Source: Lingula anatina
Lineage: Eukaryota; Brachiopoda; Lingulata; Lingulida; Lingulidae
Length of the DNA stretch: 64,000 nt
Reading direction: 5' to 3'
Assembly (NCBI RefSeq): GCF_001039355.2
Contig: NW_019775398.1
Span: forward strand, 160,580 to 224,579
The stretch's first letter is position 1. Every line of letters starts with the position of its first letter. The translations under genes were made by a program, and so were the position numbers. This document shows positions 37,401 through 50,439 of the stretch, piece after piece. The notes under the pieces are model-generated. The model was given only the letters and a program-made list of their open reading frames with translations. It was not told where the DNA came from and made no database searches.

Positions 37401-40400
37401 TTACTGGATTCACTTATTATTTTCAGCACAATGTGTGAATGAGAAAATGTCAGGGTTATCAATGAACTTCAATCTTGGGAGTTCAACCTCCTTCCAACAG
37501 AAAGAAAAAAGGAACTCAATTTAAATCAGTCATACAAAAAAGCAAGTTAAAAACTTAGTTGCAATAAGTCAGAATAGTTACTTGAATTTTACCCAAACTT
37601 ACATTTTGATGAAGTGCACATATAACTGCCAAAAAGACATGCAGTGCCTGGGTCTGTTGCCAAGGTGATGAAGCCTACAAAATATAATTTTGTGTCAAAT
37701 GTGAATTAAACATACTAACTTGTATTTACAAATATCTGATGATCAAAGATGATGATAACAAAATCTGGCATACAGTAAGAAAATCTGACAGGAAGATTCA
37801 GTAATTTCTCAGAAATTGCCTTTGAATATACTTGAAAATGTTTGCCATACTTTAATTGTGTACTTAGCATTCAGACTACATGTGAAAGAAGAGGTACCTG
37901 TAATGGTTTAAATGCTCCCTCAGCCTCTGCTCCACCTAACCACAAATGGGACTGCCCTTCAACATATACTGCAAGTACATTTTTAACCATCTCCTCTCCC
38001 TGCCTAGTGAATAAAAGCATAAGTTGTGCAAGTCTTTCTTTATGCATATCTGAAAGTGTATCTACATTATTAACTTAAATGCTTTCATAATAATCACATA
38101 CACCAATTCAGATCCAGTTCTATCAACTACATTTAAATCTGTTTAGAATGAGCACAGCAATATTTCATCTTAAGCTTCAACAAGACTACAACATCAATAT
38201 GAAATTATTTTTATCATGTCAGACTTTATGACAGACATCATGATCATGAAAACATCTCTCAGGCTCTAAAGCAACAATTGAATGCTTATAAATTCATTGA
38301 AACCAATATCCCCAAATCCTACCTCTGTGATAAATGCTGACATATAGTTCTGATGACACTGCATAATTTCAGTAAAATGTCCTGTTTCCAAAGAACATGT
38401 TCAGTCCTGCTTAAATAATTAATAAAACTTTGCAGTGATATCTTCAGCAGCTTTTGTAACAGGTCTTCATAAAAAAAGTCTAAATTTTCTTTTTCCTGGA
38501 CAGAAGATTGCACAATGTTTGCTATGCAGTTCAAGCATAATTCAGCCTCAGAGTAATCAGTCGCTGGTCCTGAAAAAAACATTTAATCAAAGATATTTTA
38601 CTCTTACAAAAAAATGGACAAAATGTTGCTATTGCTTGCAAATAAAATCCTATATTTCTTCAAAAGATATCCATTTTGCAATGAAATTTCAATAATCTGT
38701 GTATTGCAAGATACAGAATAATCATTATAAACTGCCTTTAATATGAATGAAATTTATCAGCAGTTACAAAATCCTTATTATTTATTATAATAACTAAAAA
38801 AGCCAAATTAAATGAAAATGAAAAAAAAAAAAAGAAAATTACTGTTTGTCAAATCCTCTAGTTGCTGATACAAGATGGGTACTGTTTCTTGTATTATGTC
38901 CTTATGTACTGATATGGCAGCCAGGGTATTGAGTAAATATCCACTTGAAAAATGAGGACTGCTCTGGTCTGTTTCCATGAAATCTTTTGAAAAGCAAAAT
39001 TTAATGGAATAACTGATCCAGTGTGTACTTAAAGTCATGTGTGGTGTGAAAATCAAAAAGTGCAAAAGAGCACTGACATAAATGGTAGATTTTAAAATCA
39101 TTCAATACATTTGTGTAAACTTTTTTGCTCATTAGGAATATGTTAACGAAAATATTTCAAATCACTTCACTTTTCTCAAATTCAAAGCTTTCTTCAGAAT
39201 TTTTTCTTATTCAAAGGAGAAAAATATATCTCCCTTGTTTGTTTCAAGACATTCTGAAAGAATCATTTTGAGAGCAAAACTCACCTATTTTTAGATATTC
39301 AACTAATTTAGGTAATACTATTTTACAAACTATCCATGTCAATTCTGAGCTGATAAATGTTAAGGCTGTAGTGGCTTCTGTTCTGTAAAGCAAATCAGAG
39401 GCATCAATAATTCCCTTTAGAATCAATACCAAAAACAGTTTGTTTTCTAATTCATAAAATTATAATCAATTCAAGATGGCTTTTTCTGACCTTTTTAAAT
39501 ATAAAATCACCCATGTCTATTTTCTGCATACATATATTTTTGAACTGCAGTAAAAATATATACATAAAATGTTTATATCAGTGCATTTGTCCTTGCTTAA
39601 TATCATCATAGGAAATTTGTCAACAAAAAAAAAATAATCTATAACCTGCTTTACATGTTAAATGCAGGTGCATACTTATGAGTGTGTCACTAACCTAACA
39701 GATGAATCTGTGTCCTCTAGCACAAGCTTCAACATGTGTTCTGCTGCCAGACATTGCTCTTCCTCAGATGTGACCCCAGTCAAGGTCAACATCCCCACAA
39801 TGCCAGTCAACCCAGCACAACGTAACAGAAAATTTGTTTCACTCAATAAGGAAAACAACACTGGCATAATGGCATCTTTGTACTCAGCAACAGGATTTTT
39901 CTCTGAAATATAACAGATTAGATAATAAATAACATCCTATATAGATAAAAACCCATAATAATTGTCCAAATATGTCAACATTTTTATTAACAATTTTAGC
40001 ACAATTATTATCTGTTTATATCCTATGACAAAGCAAACCTGCTTTATGAAATATCTCTTCCAATCAAAATTACACATTTTAAAATAAAAATTTAAAGAAT
40101 GGCATACAACTAAGATCAATATATCAAATATCACCATTTCCCTATTCTCACTTCTCGTGCAATAAAAAATTGAAATCATAATAAAAACAATCTAGTACCA
40201 TCTGAGCCATTAAACCTCTTGGAAATCTTGATAAAACCCAGCAGCACATCGAGTACAGACCTCCGATTCAGCACCTATAAAATTTTACGTTTATTTTAAG
40301 GGAAAAAAAAGTTCATTATTCTGTTTGAATATTTGGGCATATCAGTATTTTTGGGTGAATAAAGTTGTTAGTAAACAATTGTTGAGAGATAAACATTAAG

Positions 40401-43400
40401 TACAAAATTACATTCAAACCAAGATAAGTGAAAAAGAATTCTCTGAATATTTCTACAATGGTATCCTAAATATGTTAAATGCAGCATCTGATAAAGGAAA
40501 TGACTAAATTCTACATTTATCTAGTAATATTTCGAATTTAGAGACTTTAAAATACAGCAGTTTCAGAAAAAAGGAAAAAAATTTATCCAAACTTAAAAAG
40601 AAAAAAATATGAAGTGCTTTAATTTTGATGAACTGACCTGAGTATGTTTATGAAATTGTTCCAGTAATAAAGGTATGATTTCCCTCAGTATAATACAGCA
40701 AGCCTGGTCTGACCCTGCTGCAGCTGCCTGGAGTAGTTTCCCACTTGGGTACATTAACTTCAGCTCTGGCTGTGTCAGGTGGTGTCTACAGTCTAAAACA
40801 ATACAACATAACATTATATCCTAATTTCATATATTTTAATTAGCATGTCTAACATTGTAAAATCCTTCTTTATTAAAGCAACAAGTTATAAAAAATTTAA
40901 ATATTTAGTTATAAAAACAAATGAGTGAATGGTTTGCAGTATTTAATAAACAGAGATATTAGAAGTGGTGTTTTTAAAATGATAATAAGTACATATTTCC
41001 ACATTTTACTGTTCTTACCCTTGATGATGTCCTTCAAAAACCCATCTAGTAATGTTTCTGAGTTTTTCTGAAAGAGCAAAACCAGTTAAGTGTTCACCTT
41101 GTGCAGTCAAGTTATTAGAACCTTTCAAAACATAAATGGTATAACAGGGGATGGATATTCCATATTTTAAAATGTTCAGTGAACCAGTGACTAAATGAAA
41201 ATACAGTTTATGGCTTCTACACATGCAGATTAAAAGATTTTAAACAATGTTTTTTTACTATAGAGGTGTGTGTTACTGACCTGCTGGACACCAGTAGAGA
41301 GAACTGATACCACAGCTGTAAGAGCACTCAGTGCAGCACCTTCCACCATTTCACTGACACCTGACAGCACCTTCAAGTAGAGATGAATGCATTTTAAGTA
41401 TCACAAAACAATTATAATGCAGTGCAAACATTCAATGCAATGTATATAATGTGTTTCATAACAATTATTATAATACCTTTGCTTAGCCATAGGAGACACT
41501 GACTTGTGATGAGCATACAGCAGACTAGCTATCTTTAACATTGGTAAGTGTACGGAAATTATTTTAGCTATGGTTGCTAAAGTAATCAAATAATCATAAA
41601 TTGTGGTCTCTTTTAATGTATGACATGCACACACAAATGCACATTCACATGTGTCCATAGATACTACAATTCTGCAACAGTATAATTTCTGATCACTGGC
41701 ATAAATTAAAGAAGTATATTGTAAGTCAAATTCAATGTCATACCTCTCTCTTCATACACATAAAAAGAGAACTTAGGAATTCTTGGAAATCTTTGGCAGC
41801 ATATGTTTCTGTACATTTTGCCTGCAATAAAAATGAATTTGTAATTATATCAGATACAAAATGCATGTTTCAGTAGCCTTTGAAGAATTAACGTACAGTA
41901 TATTAAAGCATTTCTGTTGTTTTAAAATGTTGTTTAAGTAAACTTTGTCACTACGTGTATACTTGATTGAATCTGAACAGTAGTTTAGACAAAGTTACAC
42001 TCAAAATTATCACACACACAAGGTGCAAAATACTGCTTTACAAGTACACAAGACAGATGCAACAAATATTGTTCACTGATGACCATAACCAACTTACTAA
42101 TGTGTGAAAAGCATCCTTCTTTGCACTCTGTACATCAGAAGTCATCTTCTCAATGAGCAAAGGCAGACAATACTGGGCAAACAGAGGAGTGGCTGCCATG
42201 CACCTTTGTAAACCCAACACCAATTCATCCTTGGTAACTCCATGGGGGTCATTTGGAGGCTAGATACAAAAGTTAAAGAAAAAAGTACAAGCTAAGCTAT
42301 TTTTAACAGAGAGTTTTTGCAAACAATGTATTTTTTTTTAATTCAATTTTATTGAGAGTTGTGAAAGTGGTTCATGTCAAGATCTGTAAATATAACATAA
42401 TATTTTGTTAAGTTTATGAATGTAATGTTATATGACACTGGATGAAACAGGAAGGAAACTGCTTATGTATATTACTCTATCAAAAATATGTAAAGCACAC
42501 CAAACTCGCACAACAGAAGACTTAAGTAATAGATCACTTACCGGAGTAAAATCAATGGGAAAATAACAGGAAGTGACTTCAAATAACTCCTCTGCAAACA
42601 TTCCTTTAATTGGAAAATACCATATATCAAACATAAATCTGTTAGTCACCAATAAGCAACATATGTGCGACATGTTTTTAATAAAAATAATAATGATAAA
42701 CAAATCAAAATCTGTTATTTCAGTTATCAAAAGTTCAGCAATATAGTTTCATTTCTGTTTTTACTTGGTTCTATTTAAAATGAAGGAAAAAATTTAAAAA
42801 AAAAGTTGGAAAAGGCCACTTTTAACTTTTTTAACTAAAAAGGCACTTACCTATAGGAAAGTTCTGCACTATTACAGGAACAATATTGAAGGCAAGGACC
42901 AAATTTCGTGGGTCTCGTTCACCATCCATTGTTTGGATGAAGTTATATACAAAGTCTGCTCCCATTGGTTTAAGTTCTGTATTGAAGGTATTCAAAAAGC
43001 ATAACATAAAATTTCAGCAATTGTCAAATAGCACTATTCCTAAATACTACAAAAAATATTGCAAAAAACTGCAAATGAACATTCTTTTAATGAAAGATAT
43101 TCAATTTGGTAATAGACTTGCTACAGATGGAGCTAACTGCATAGTTAGCAAATACACACAATAAGATAGGACAATTACAGAACAATTATCACAAACATTC
43201 ATTTTACGGTTGCTATGCACACAAGAGCATTGGGGCAGTGTTTTATTTACTACCCATTATACTCACCCTCCATCTTAGTATGAAGTAAATTTATTAGTAT
43301 ACTGTATGCAGATCGCCGGTCTGCTTGAGCCAAAGACTGTACATGCACTTCTTTGGATACTTCCTTCACCATCTGTTGTCCGCTACCAGGTGGCAGGTGG

Positions 43401-44955
43401 GTGAAAGTGGACTAAAATAGAAAACAGTTTAATGCCTTAAAGAAAAAAATCTAAAAAGTTAAGTTAATGTGTATTGCTTGGAATTTCTGCATGGCTGCTA
43501 CTCTATCACAATTAAAATTGAAACTGCATTTATATGCTTGGGCAGATTTACTGTTTTGATACATACCATAGCAAGTAAACCAAACAGCACATGTGGAGTC
43601 ACTGAATGATGATCCTTTAATCTATCACTGAAGAAGTTTACCAACAGCTCCACTGAAATGAACAATCACAGTATCATAATCCTGCAAAATCCAGATGCTA
43701 AATATAACTTAAAGCTTTGCTTGTGAGGCTAATAACTAGAAGTTTGTTAAAACATCATTTACACTGATGAATTTAAGAAATCAGCGACAAACTTTTTTGA
43801 AGAACAGAGAGTGAAACTGCAGGTGAAATACTTTGCCTTTGGATAAATATTAAATGTAATTTATAGTGTTTTTCTAGACTAACATATTTCTTAAGTTGAT
43901 GATATAAACATCATCAACATTATCTTTAAAACGGTATTCCACATCTCCTTTTGTCTCATCCCCTTGTGCACATTAAGTTAAAGAGAGTAAAGATGATTTT
44001 CAAATGTAATCATCAAAAGCTTTGACTCTTTCTTTTTCTTTCAATAGAATTTTAGTGGAAAAATGACTATTTTAAAATGTGGTAATAAAAATAACATATT
44101 TTCTTGAATCATCTCTTTTGTTTTACCTTCCTTTATTGTGAGGAAATCTTTTGGCAACCTATGCAGAACCTCTCCCAATAGTCGTGTTCCTCTACATCTT
44201 ACAGCTGTGTCAGCACTGGTTAAGTGAGGACTTGACAAACAGATTGAAACTTTGTTGAATAACAAATGCAAGCTGTTATGTTTAGTATATACATTTGTTT
44301 CATCTACACGTACCATTTGAATGCCAATATAGGTCAAACTACTCTTAAAGGTACTGGTATCTTTTTTGCATTGCTCTTTTTCTCACCATTTTTTCCATGC
44401 AGATACTGAATATTTTCTGACATAATATCTTAAGAGGAAAAACTTACCCAAGCTTTTCTATTAGTTCAACTAGCTGTATTTCTTTCCCAATAATACCTGA
44501 AACATTCAAAGTTTTGTGTGGTTTACATGTTCTTTCACCAATCAAATAGCAAAGGAAGCACCATTCAAATTTGATGTACAACCTTTACATATTCTTTCAT
44601 TGATCAAATGGCAAAGCAAGCAGCAATAAACAATAAGAAGATGAACGGGCATGTCATAATACAAACCAAGAATGCTCAAAACCAAGTGCATTAAACTGGC
44701 TGCACTGAAATATAGAAAGTAGGTAATGTGTGCATAATTACATAAACATTCCAATCATCAATTTTAAAAAGACAATATAAGGGTTTTTAATGGTATTAAG
44801 ATTCACATTTTCTGTTCCTATTTAAAAAGGAACGGTTGAAAAACAGTATCATGCAAATTTGATGTAGTCAAACCTTTTGAAATGGTGTCAACACCTGTAG
44901 CTTGATGTCCATTGACATACACCTCCAACGCGTTGATCCACATGGGCGCTGCCAT
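34449..44955 (-). CDS. MMS19: MMS19 nucleotide excision repair / cytosolic iron-sulfur assembly factor
   Basis: HEAT-repeat scaffold of the CIA targeting complex (with CIAO1 and CIAO2B). It delivers Fe-S clusters to DNA polymerases, helicases such as XPD and RTEL1, and primase. I count 26 minus-strand coding exons from the start codon at 44955 (MAAPMWINALEVYV) to the stop at 34449-34451. They total about 3087 nt, or about 1028 residues; human is about 1030. Diagnostic blocks are FAEELFEVTSCYFPIDFTP (42603-42542), YPSGKLLQAAAAGSDQA and PLLLEQFHKHTQ (40792-40638), WQWVTKALVLRGHP (36679-36513), LAADGFYIVMAEFDDV with YKQRFFHLTLPGLIQGF (36248-36062), and KVRIAALQCL with LDDKKRLVRKEAAQARGEW (35011-34851). 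A tiny last exon (34476-34449) adds YLLETMQK. Exon 3 has two in-frame acceptors, and the exon 17/18 junction near 38323/38033 needs a weak acceptor. Introns are short, mostly 0.1-0.9 kb. Confidence 0.94.
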
Positions 44956-45262
44956 GTTCTTGCAAGTCTGCACCAGATGCAACTCGAAATTAATTAAATT
45001 TGATGAGGTACTGCAAATTTGTCGATATCCAGATTATGGTTCAAGAATATGAAGACTATTAGTTTCAAAGTCAAAATAACGTGACTTAATTATGTAAATA
45101 CATTATTTTTCTTACACTTCAATGCATATTAACCAATCACGATTCAGTAAGCGGTATCTATGCGGACCTTTTTTAATCTCCTGACGTCATTTTCCCATCT
45201 AAGGAAAAAGAAGGAATCCCGAATTTGTTTTTAGTTGGGTACTTCCTTGTAGCCCCTCGGTA
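44956..45262. promoter_or_regulatory. Bidirectional promoter between MMS19 and UBTD
   Basis: 307 bp separates the two opposed start codons. A full CRE palindrome TGACGTCA lies at 45182-45189. No TATA box at a convincing position was seen for either gene, as expected for a housekeeping bidirectional promoter. Confidence 0.6.
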
Positions 45263-47020
45263 ATGGGTGGGTGCATGGGTACCTCTCGTGGTGGCTCAGG
45301 AAGCACAGGTGATCCAGAGAGTAGCGGTGGACCAAACACGGGTAATTATTTCACATAATGTTTTTTGTTTGTTTACGATGGTGACAAGTCAAGTGTTGAC
45401 TGTTGTGCGGCGCCTGAAGCTAGCAATCACTTACAAGTATTAATCAGATGCAGGCATAAAATATTAAATGAATAGTACAACGTATTCATTGATGAAGCTT
45501 GTAAATGCCTTAAACATCTATATCAAGACCGATTCTGTGCGGCAGTAGATCCATTGCAAACTTAATCATAATTTAATTATCTCGGTCACAGCGTTTCTGA
45601 ATTGGTTACATCATTTAAATCACTTGACAGATAAATTTCCTTGTATGTATAACTAAGCACTCTGCTTAGTACCATTTTTAAATATATGTATATATTTTTG
45701 AAGCAAGCTCAAGCTTGAAATATTGCATGTGTTGTTTCTCCTACATAAACAGCAACACTGTAACTTCCAACATTTGCAAACATCGGTTCATTTGTGCTGT
45801 CTTGTTCACTGAAAAGGAAACATTTCTTTATTTATTTGTATTAATTATGATTATTTTTATTACCATTATCACCATTATTATTATTATTTTTAATTTATTA
45901 TCATCATGTTTTAATATTATATCTTTTTGCCAAAATGTGTAATAGCAATGAATTGTTTGACTTAATAAGTGTCACCTTATTTTTTCAGTGTCAGTCGGGC
46001 GCAATCAGCCTCTCAAGTCTGATAAACAAAAATGGAAAAGTGACATTCCTTTGACAGAGGGCCAGTTACGAAGTAAGAGAGATGAGTTCTGGGACACTGC
46101 TCCAGCATTTGAAGGCCGTAAAGAGATTTGGGATGCACTGAAAGCTGCTGCCTATGCATTAGAGACTGGAGATCATACTTTGGCACAAGCTATTGTGGAT
46201 GGAGCCAGCATTTCTCTCCCTAATGGTGAGTTTCAGCATGGCATATTTGTTGTTGCACATGAGAAAAAGAGTTGTTTTAGATTTACTTAGCGTCCCATAT
46301 TTAGGCTAGGTAGGATTGAATTAAATCCATAGGGCCTAAATACTGGACACTGAAGGGAGAAATGATTATATTAATTGTGATAATATGATTTACTTTTTAA
46401 GAGTAACCTCAGTTCATCTGAATTATCCTGGAATGTTTGCAGGTGAAATTAAAAACAACATAGAATGTTTTGAGGGAGGGGGTGTATCTGTGCCACTCCA
46501 TCCTGTCCCTGCCCAAGACCTGCCAATACACAAAAGAATCTGGAGGAAAATGTAGGTGATGATATTTTTCCTTGTGTGATCAAGTGTTTTAAGTTACAAT
46601 TTGAAATGTTTTCCTTAATGTTTTCCAGGGACATTAATGGATTGTTATGATGAGCTAGGAAATCGGTATCAGCTCCCAGTATATGTTTTGAGCTCTCCAA
46701 CAAATCTCATAGAAGAAGTGAGCGAGAGTGACACAGCCACAGACTCCGAGTCTGTCTCAACAGGACCAGAGACCTTAGTGAAACTTAGGCTCTCCACTGG
46801 GAAAGACCTAAAGCTCTCAGTACGTACAACAGACACTGTGTTGAAAGTGAAAAGGAAAATCCAAACAGAAGAAGGCATTGACCCATCTCGGCAAAGATGG
46901 TTCTTTTCTGGTCGCTTACTTAGTGATAAAATGAAGATAGAAGATTGTAAAATTCCCAAGGGATTTGTTGTGCAAGTGATTGTTTCTGGATCCCACCCAC
47001 ATACTCCAGTAGACAGTTAA
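45263..47020 (+). CDS. UBTD: Ubiquitin domain-containing protein (UBTD1/UBTD2 family)
   Basis: Three exons (45263-45341, 45989-46225, 46629-47020) total 708 nt, or 235 residues; human UBTD2 is 234. The N-terminus MGGCMG has Gly2 and Cys4, suited to myristoylation and palmitoylation, so membrane association is likely. Residues 28-115 form the conserved UBTD N domain: [47 protein letters not shown] and [15 protein letters not shown] Ser/Glu/Asp linker follows. Residues about 155-228 form a ubiquitin-like fold ([16 protein letters not shown] to [20 protein letters not shown]). Human UBTD proteins bind E2 UBE2D enzymes; UBTD1 is tied to p53/MDM2 and YAP control. This is a single pro-orthologue of both vertebrate paralogues as far as the window shows. 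AATAAA at 47102-47107 and 47135-47140 are candidate polyA signals. Confidence 0.95.
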
Positions 47021-50000
47021 ATGATACATAGAATTGCACTATCCTATTTCACATTATTTACAGAGGAAGAGCAGCTACCAAAACATTATATGATATTATG
47101 TAATAAAGGAAATTCTACATTGACTACGGGATAAAATAAAAGCTGGTGCTTTAAAGACACATTGCAAGAACCCTCATTATTGCACCCACAATAATCAACG
47201 GAACTACAGATACTTATTCTGTTGCCCTAGTAAAAAATGTAACAGATTATTTTGTGTAATTGGATATATTTAAGTACAAGCATGTTGATTTACTTACATG
47301 GTATATAGTGTGTGTAATGCTACATATCTGCATCCATGGAATATACAGGATTGGTGAGATAGCACAGTTTCTGGTAAACTGGACATTATTTTAATGTTTT
47401 AATCTTGGCAACATTTATTTTCCCCTAAAATTAATTACAAAGGCAATATGTGTAACAGTTGCAACCCTACTTGTCTGCATTAGCATTTTAATTTGTTTCC
47501 CCCATTTTATGTGTACAGATCAGTGCTGTGATTGTTGAACAAAGCCAAGCTTGCACATCTTTACTTGCTCAAAATTTAAGGGACAATGTACAGGATTTTT
47601 GTCTTTTCAATTTTCCCCCTCTTTTTTGGATATCCGGGTCATATTCTTATTAATGTGACATCCCTTTTAAGTAATTTAATTCCTACCCCAGCTCAAAATT
47701 TACTGATTTGTGCCAAGTGACCATAAAATTGGCAGAACATGATTTAGGAGTACTTGTTAGTTTTGAACTTGACAGTAGAATATAATTGAGCAACCCAGGA
47801 AAATATCTGTATTTTTCTCCTGGATTTGGTATACAGTCCCTTTAATGCTTCAAGGAAGATATCAAGTAGACGAACTCATTTCTCATTATAGTTCTTGTAT
47901 AGCTTTATATGTCAATTGATCCTAAGTCAAAAGGCACCACTCTTTAGTTTATAAAATGCCTTTAGTTAAGTGATTGAGATCTTCATATGGATTTTTCAAT
48001 CATTTAAAAATTGTAAAGATATCTGTTGGTGAGTCGTCTTGCCTGCTAACTAAAAAGATTACCCTTGTCAAGGTCCCATTTGTTTGAAATCTTAAATTGT
48101 GTTTTCTGTTAATATTGTTCAGCATTGGGTCCTTTAAAATGTGGTATGACACCAAGGCAAAATGACTTGGATGTTTTTGCTGTCATGCAATGTAAACATA
48201 TTATCATTTACATATCAGAAATAAAAATAAAGCAATCCTTGAAGGTATTTAGTAAGTGGACAATATTAACTTTAATCCATTTATGTACATTTTCAAGTCA
48301 TTGGAATTATTTTGACTAATTTAATGTCACAGATGGACTTGCATTTGTTCATTATTGTAAAAACTCAGTCATGACTAGCATATCTGCTAGTATGGGATAT
48401 GGAATATAATACAACATCAGTCAGTTGACAGATTAATCATCACATAATAGATATCCAATGATAAATTCCCCTTCCTGATAGTTTGTCACAGAATCAGAAC
48501 AGTTTCCAGAATTGTTAGATAACACAGGAAGGTGCCTTTTTAAATAACTTTATCAGATAACAGATTGGCTTTGTCTAGTGCATGTCTTTAAGCTGCCACA
48601 GAAAAAGGGGAAATTAATGCATAGCATGTTGGTTAATAAAGGATGGTTGTCAGCTTCAAGTCAAAGTAATTATATTGAACATAATATGCATCTTTTGGTG
48701 TGTCAGAATAGAGAAAGTCAAATTACCCGAAGCTGTATATTATGTTTAAAGCAGAAGCTTCTGCATGAAGTATGGCAAATGTATCACCTATATTGTGGAT
48801 CAATTCATGTTTTTAATGGTTGGTGATTCTGTATACCTTTCATGTTTCAGCATTTGGATTATTTTATGTCAACATTTTAGTGTTATATATATATATATAT
48901 TTATAGTTTAGTGATCTGTGTTAATAGTGACTTATTTTATCAAGTTTAGTCATGGATCAAATGAGCTTGTGGTATGCTCTGAAACATGAGGATGTGAATT
49001 AACTGGTTGTGAGAGAAAAAATACTGCCAACATTTATTTAATGTTAGTATTTGAGATGAGTGATGATCAACAATATCGCATATCTTAACTTTCTTTTACT
49101 GATTTTCAAAAAGGAAAACAGTGAGTAATTTTTTTGTGTTTAGGTTGAAGGTACCTCTAACACCTGCTGATTATACTCAGAAAATCATGAAATTTTCACA
49201 GCATAATAATGCTATATTAGAAGTTGGGATATTTTCTTTCTCTTTTAAAATAGAAAAAAATCTGAAATTTTATCAATATAATAGCACAAATACTTTGAAA
49301 CAGCCCCAGTTGAAGGCAGAAACAAAAAAAAAAAAGGTTCATACAATTTCATCCTTTTATAACCCTGTGATTATTACTACAAGGTATTAATGTCTTCAAA
49401 AAGACTTTGCAAGTCATTGAATTGTTTATAAACATACTGCTTTGAACAATCACAGTGCTGGCAATTTTCTCATNCTTGAAATTTTAAATAAAGCAATTAT
49501 GAACTGGCATAGGTTTTTTTTAAGTAGACATATTGTGTCTGTACATATAGCCATCACCTGGAACTGTCTTCGCTGCCATCATCACTGTGCACTTTCTTGG
49601 GGGGGATTGAGGCTGTCTTCTCGGTCTTCCAGAAGATGGTCAGATTTTCAAGGTTACATTGACAGGTAACTAATTTTTACTGTGGGAAGTACAGTCAAAA
49701 ATGGAGTATGGATCAATGAAGATAATTTGGAAGACTGTCACAAAATATCTCTGAATCTGCCCCTGCTTTCAGTAACAACACACTAACTGGAAAACAATTT
49801 GACCTATCGTCAAACTTGCAGAAGTGATGAATATTCTTAAAATACTACCCTGAGCGTCAGAGCAACGTAAAAGCTAGCTTGCTAAATATACCTTGTGGTG
49901 GAGTCGCTTTTACTAACTCTGAAGACCAGGGGCCATGAAAGTTTTCCATCAATCAAATAGAACTGCTCCGCAGTGAAAATGCAGTTGAATGTCATCAGAC

Positions 50001-50430
50001 CAAAATAAAACGTAAAACAAATTTAATTCTGCTTTATTTAATTTTATTTGCTGTATTTAAGATTTAAAGTGAAAAAATAAATAATATTCTTCTGAAAGAA
50101 AAGATATATTCAATGATTTTGTATTTATTGCTTATCAAAGAACATTTAGTCCTGAGATATACACCTGTGACGTACGAGACTTATGACTTCCAAATATGGA
50201 TCCAGGCGGACACAGCTGTGACGTGTGACTTCCAAATATGGAAGCGCCCCAGGCAGAATTTTGAAGAAGAACGCCCCCGAGTTGCCACTGTTCGCTAGAG
50301 TCTGGTATTGCTACTATGGGTTATATATGAAATCAAGATCGAGCTGGCAATACCGGAATCTAGAACCTAGGGTATAAAATACAGGCCAAGTTCAAAAATC
50401 AGCCTGTTTGGACCATTTTTCCAAAACTTA
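47021..50430. other. UBTD 3' UTR and spacer, no further gene recognised
   Basis: AT-rich sequence with several AATAAA motifs and an AT run near 48884-48900. An N at 49474 marks an assembly join. A slightly GC-richer patch at 49560-49670 and two near copies of GACTTCCAAATATGGA (about 50184 and 50226) were noted. No domain is visible in any frame. Confidence 0.5.
50295..50363. repeat. Imperfect hairpin
   Basis: CTAGAGTCTGGTATTGC (50295-50311) and GCAATACCGGAATCTAG (50347-50363) are inverted repeats with two mismatches around a 35-base loop. The function is unknown. It may be the end of a small mobile element. Confidence 0.4.
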
Positions 50431-50439
50431 TGCTGTTAA

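Noticed and set aside
46441-46547. Exon-like segment between UBTD exons 2 and 3 with a TTTGCAG acceptor and a GTAGGT donor
   Set aside because: It has stops in the required frame, and direct joining of 46225 to 46629 reproduces the conserved UBTD sequence.
50113-50298. Plus-strand 61-codon frame containing two similar DFQIW units
   Set aside because: It is explained by a short direct repeat; no domain or splice context.
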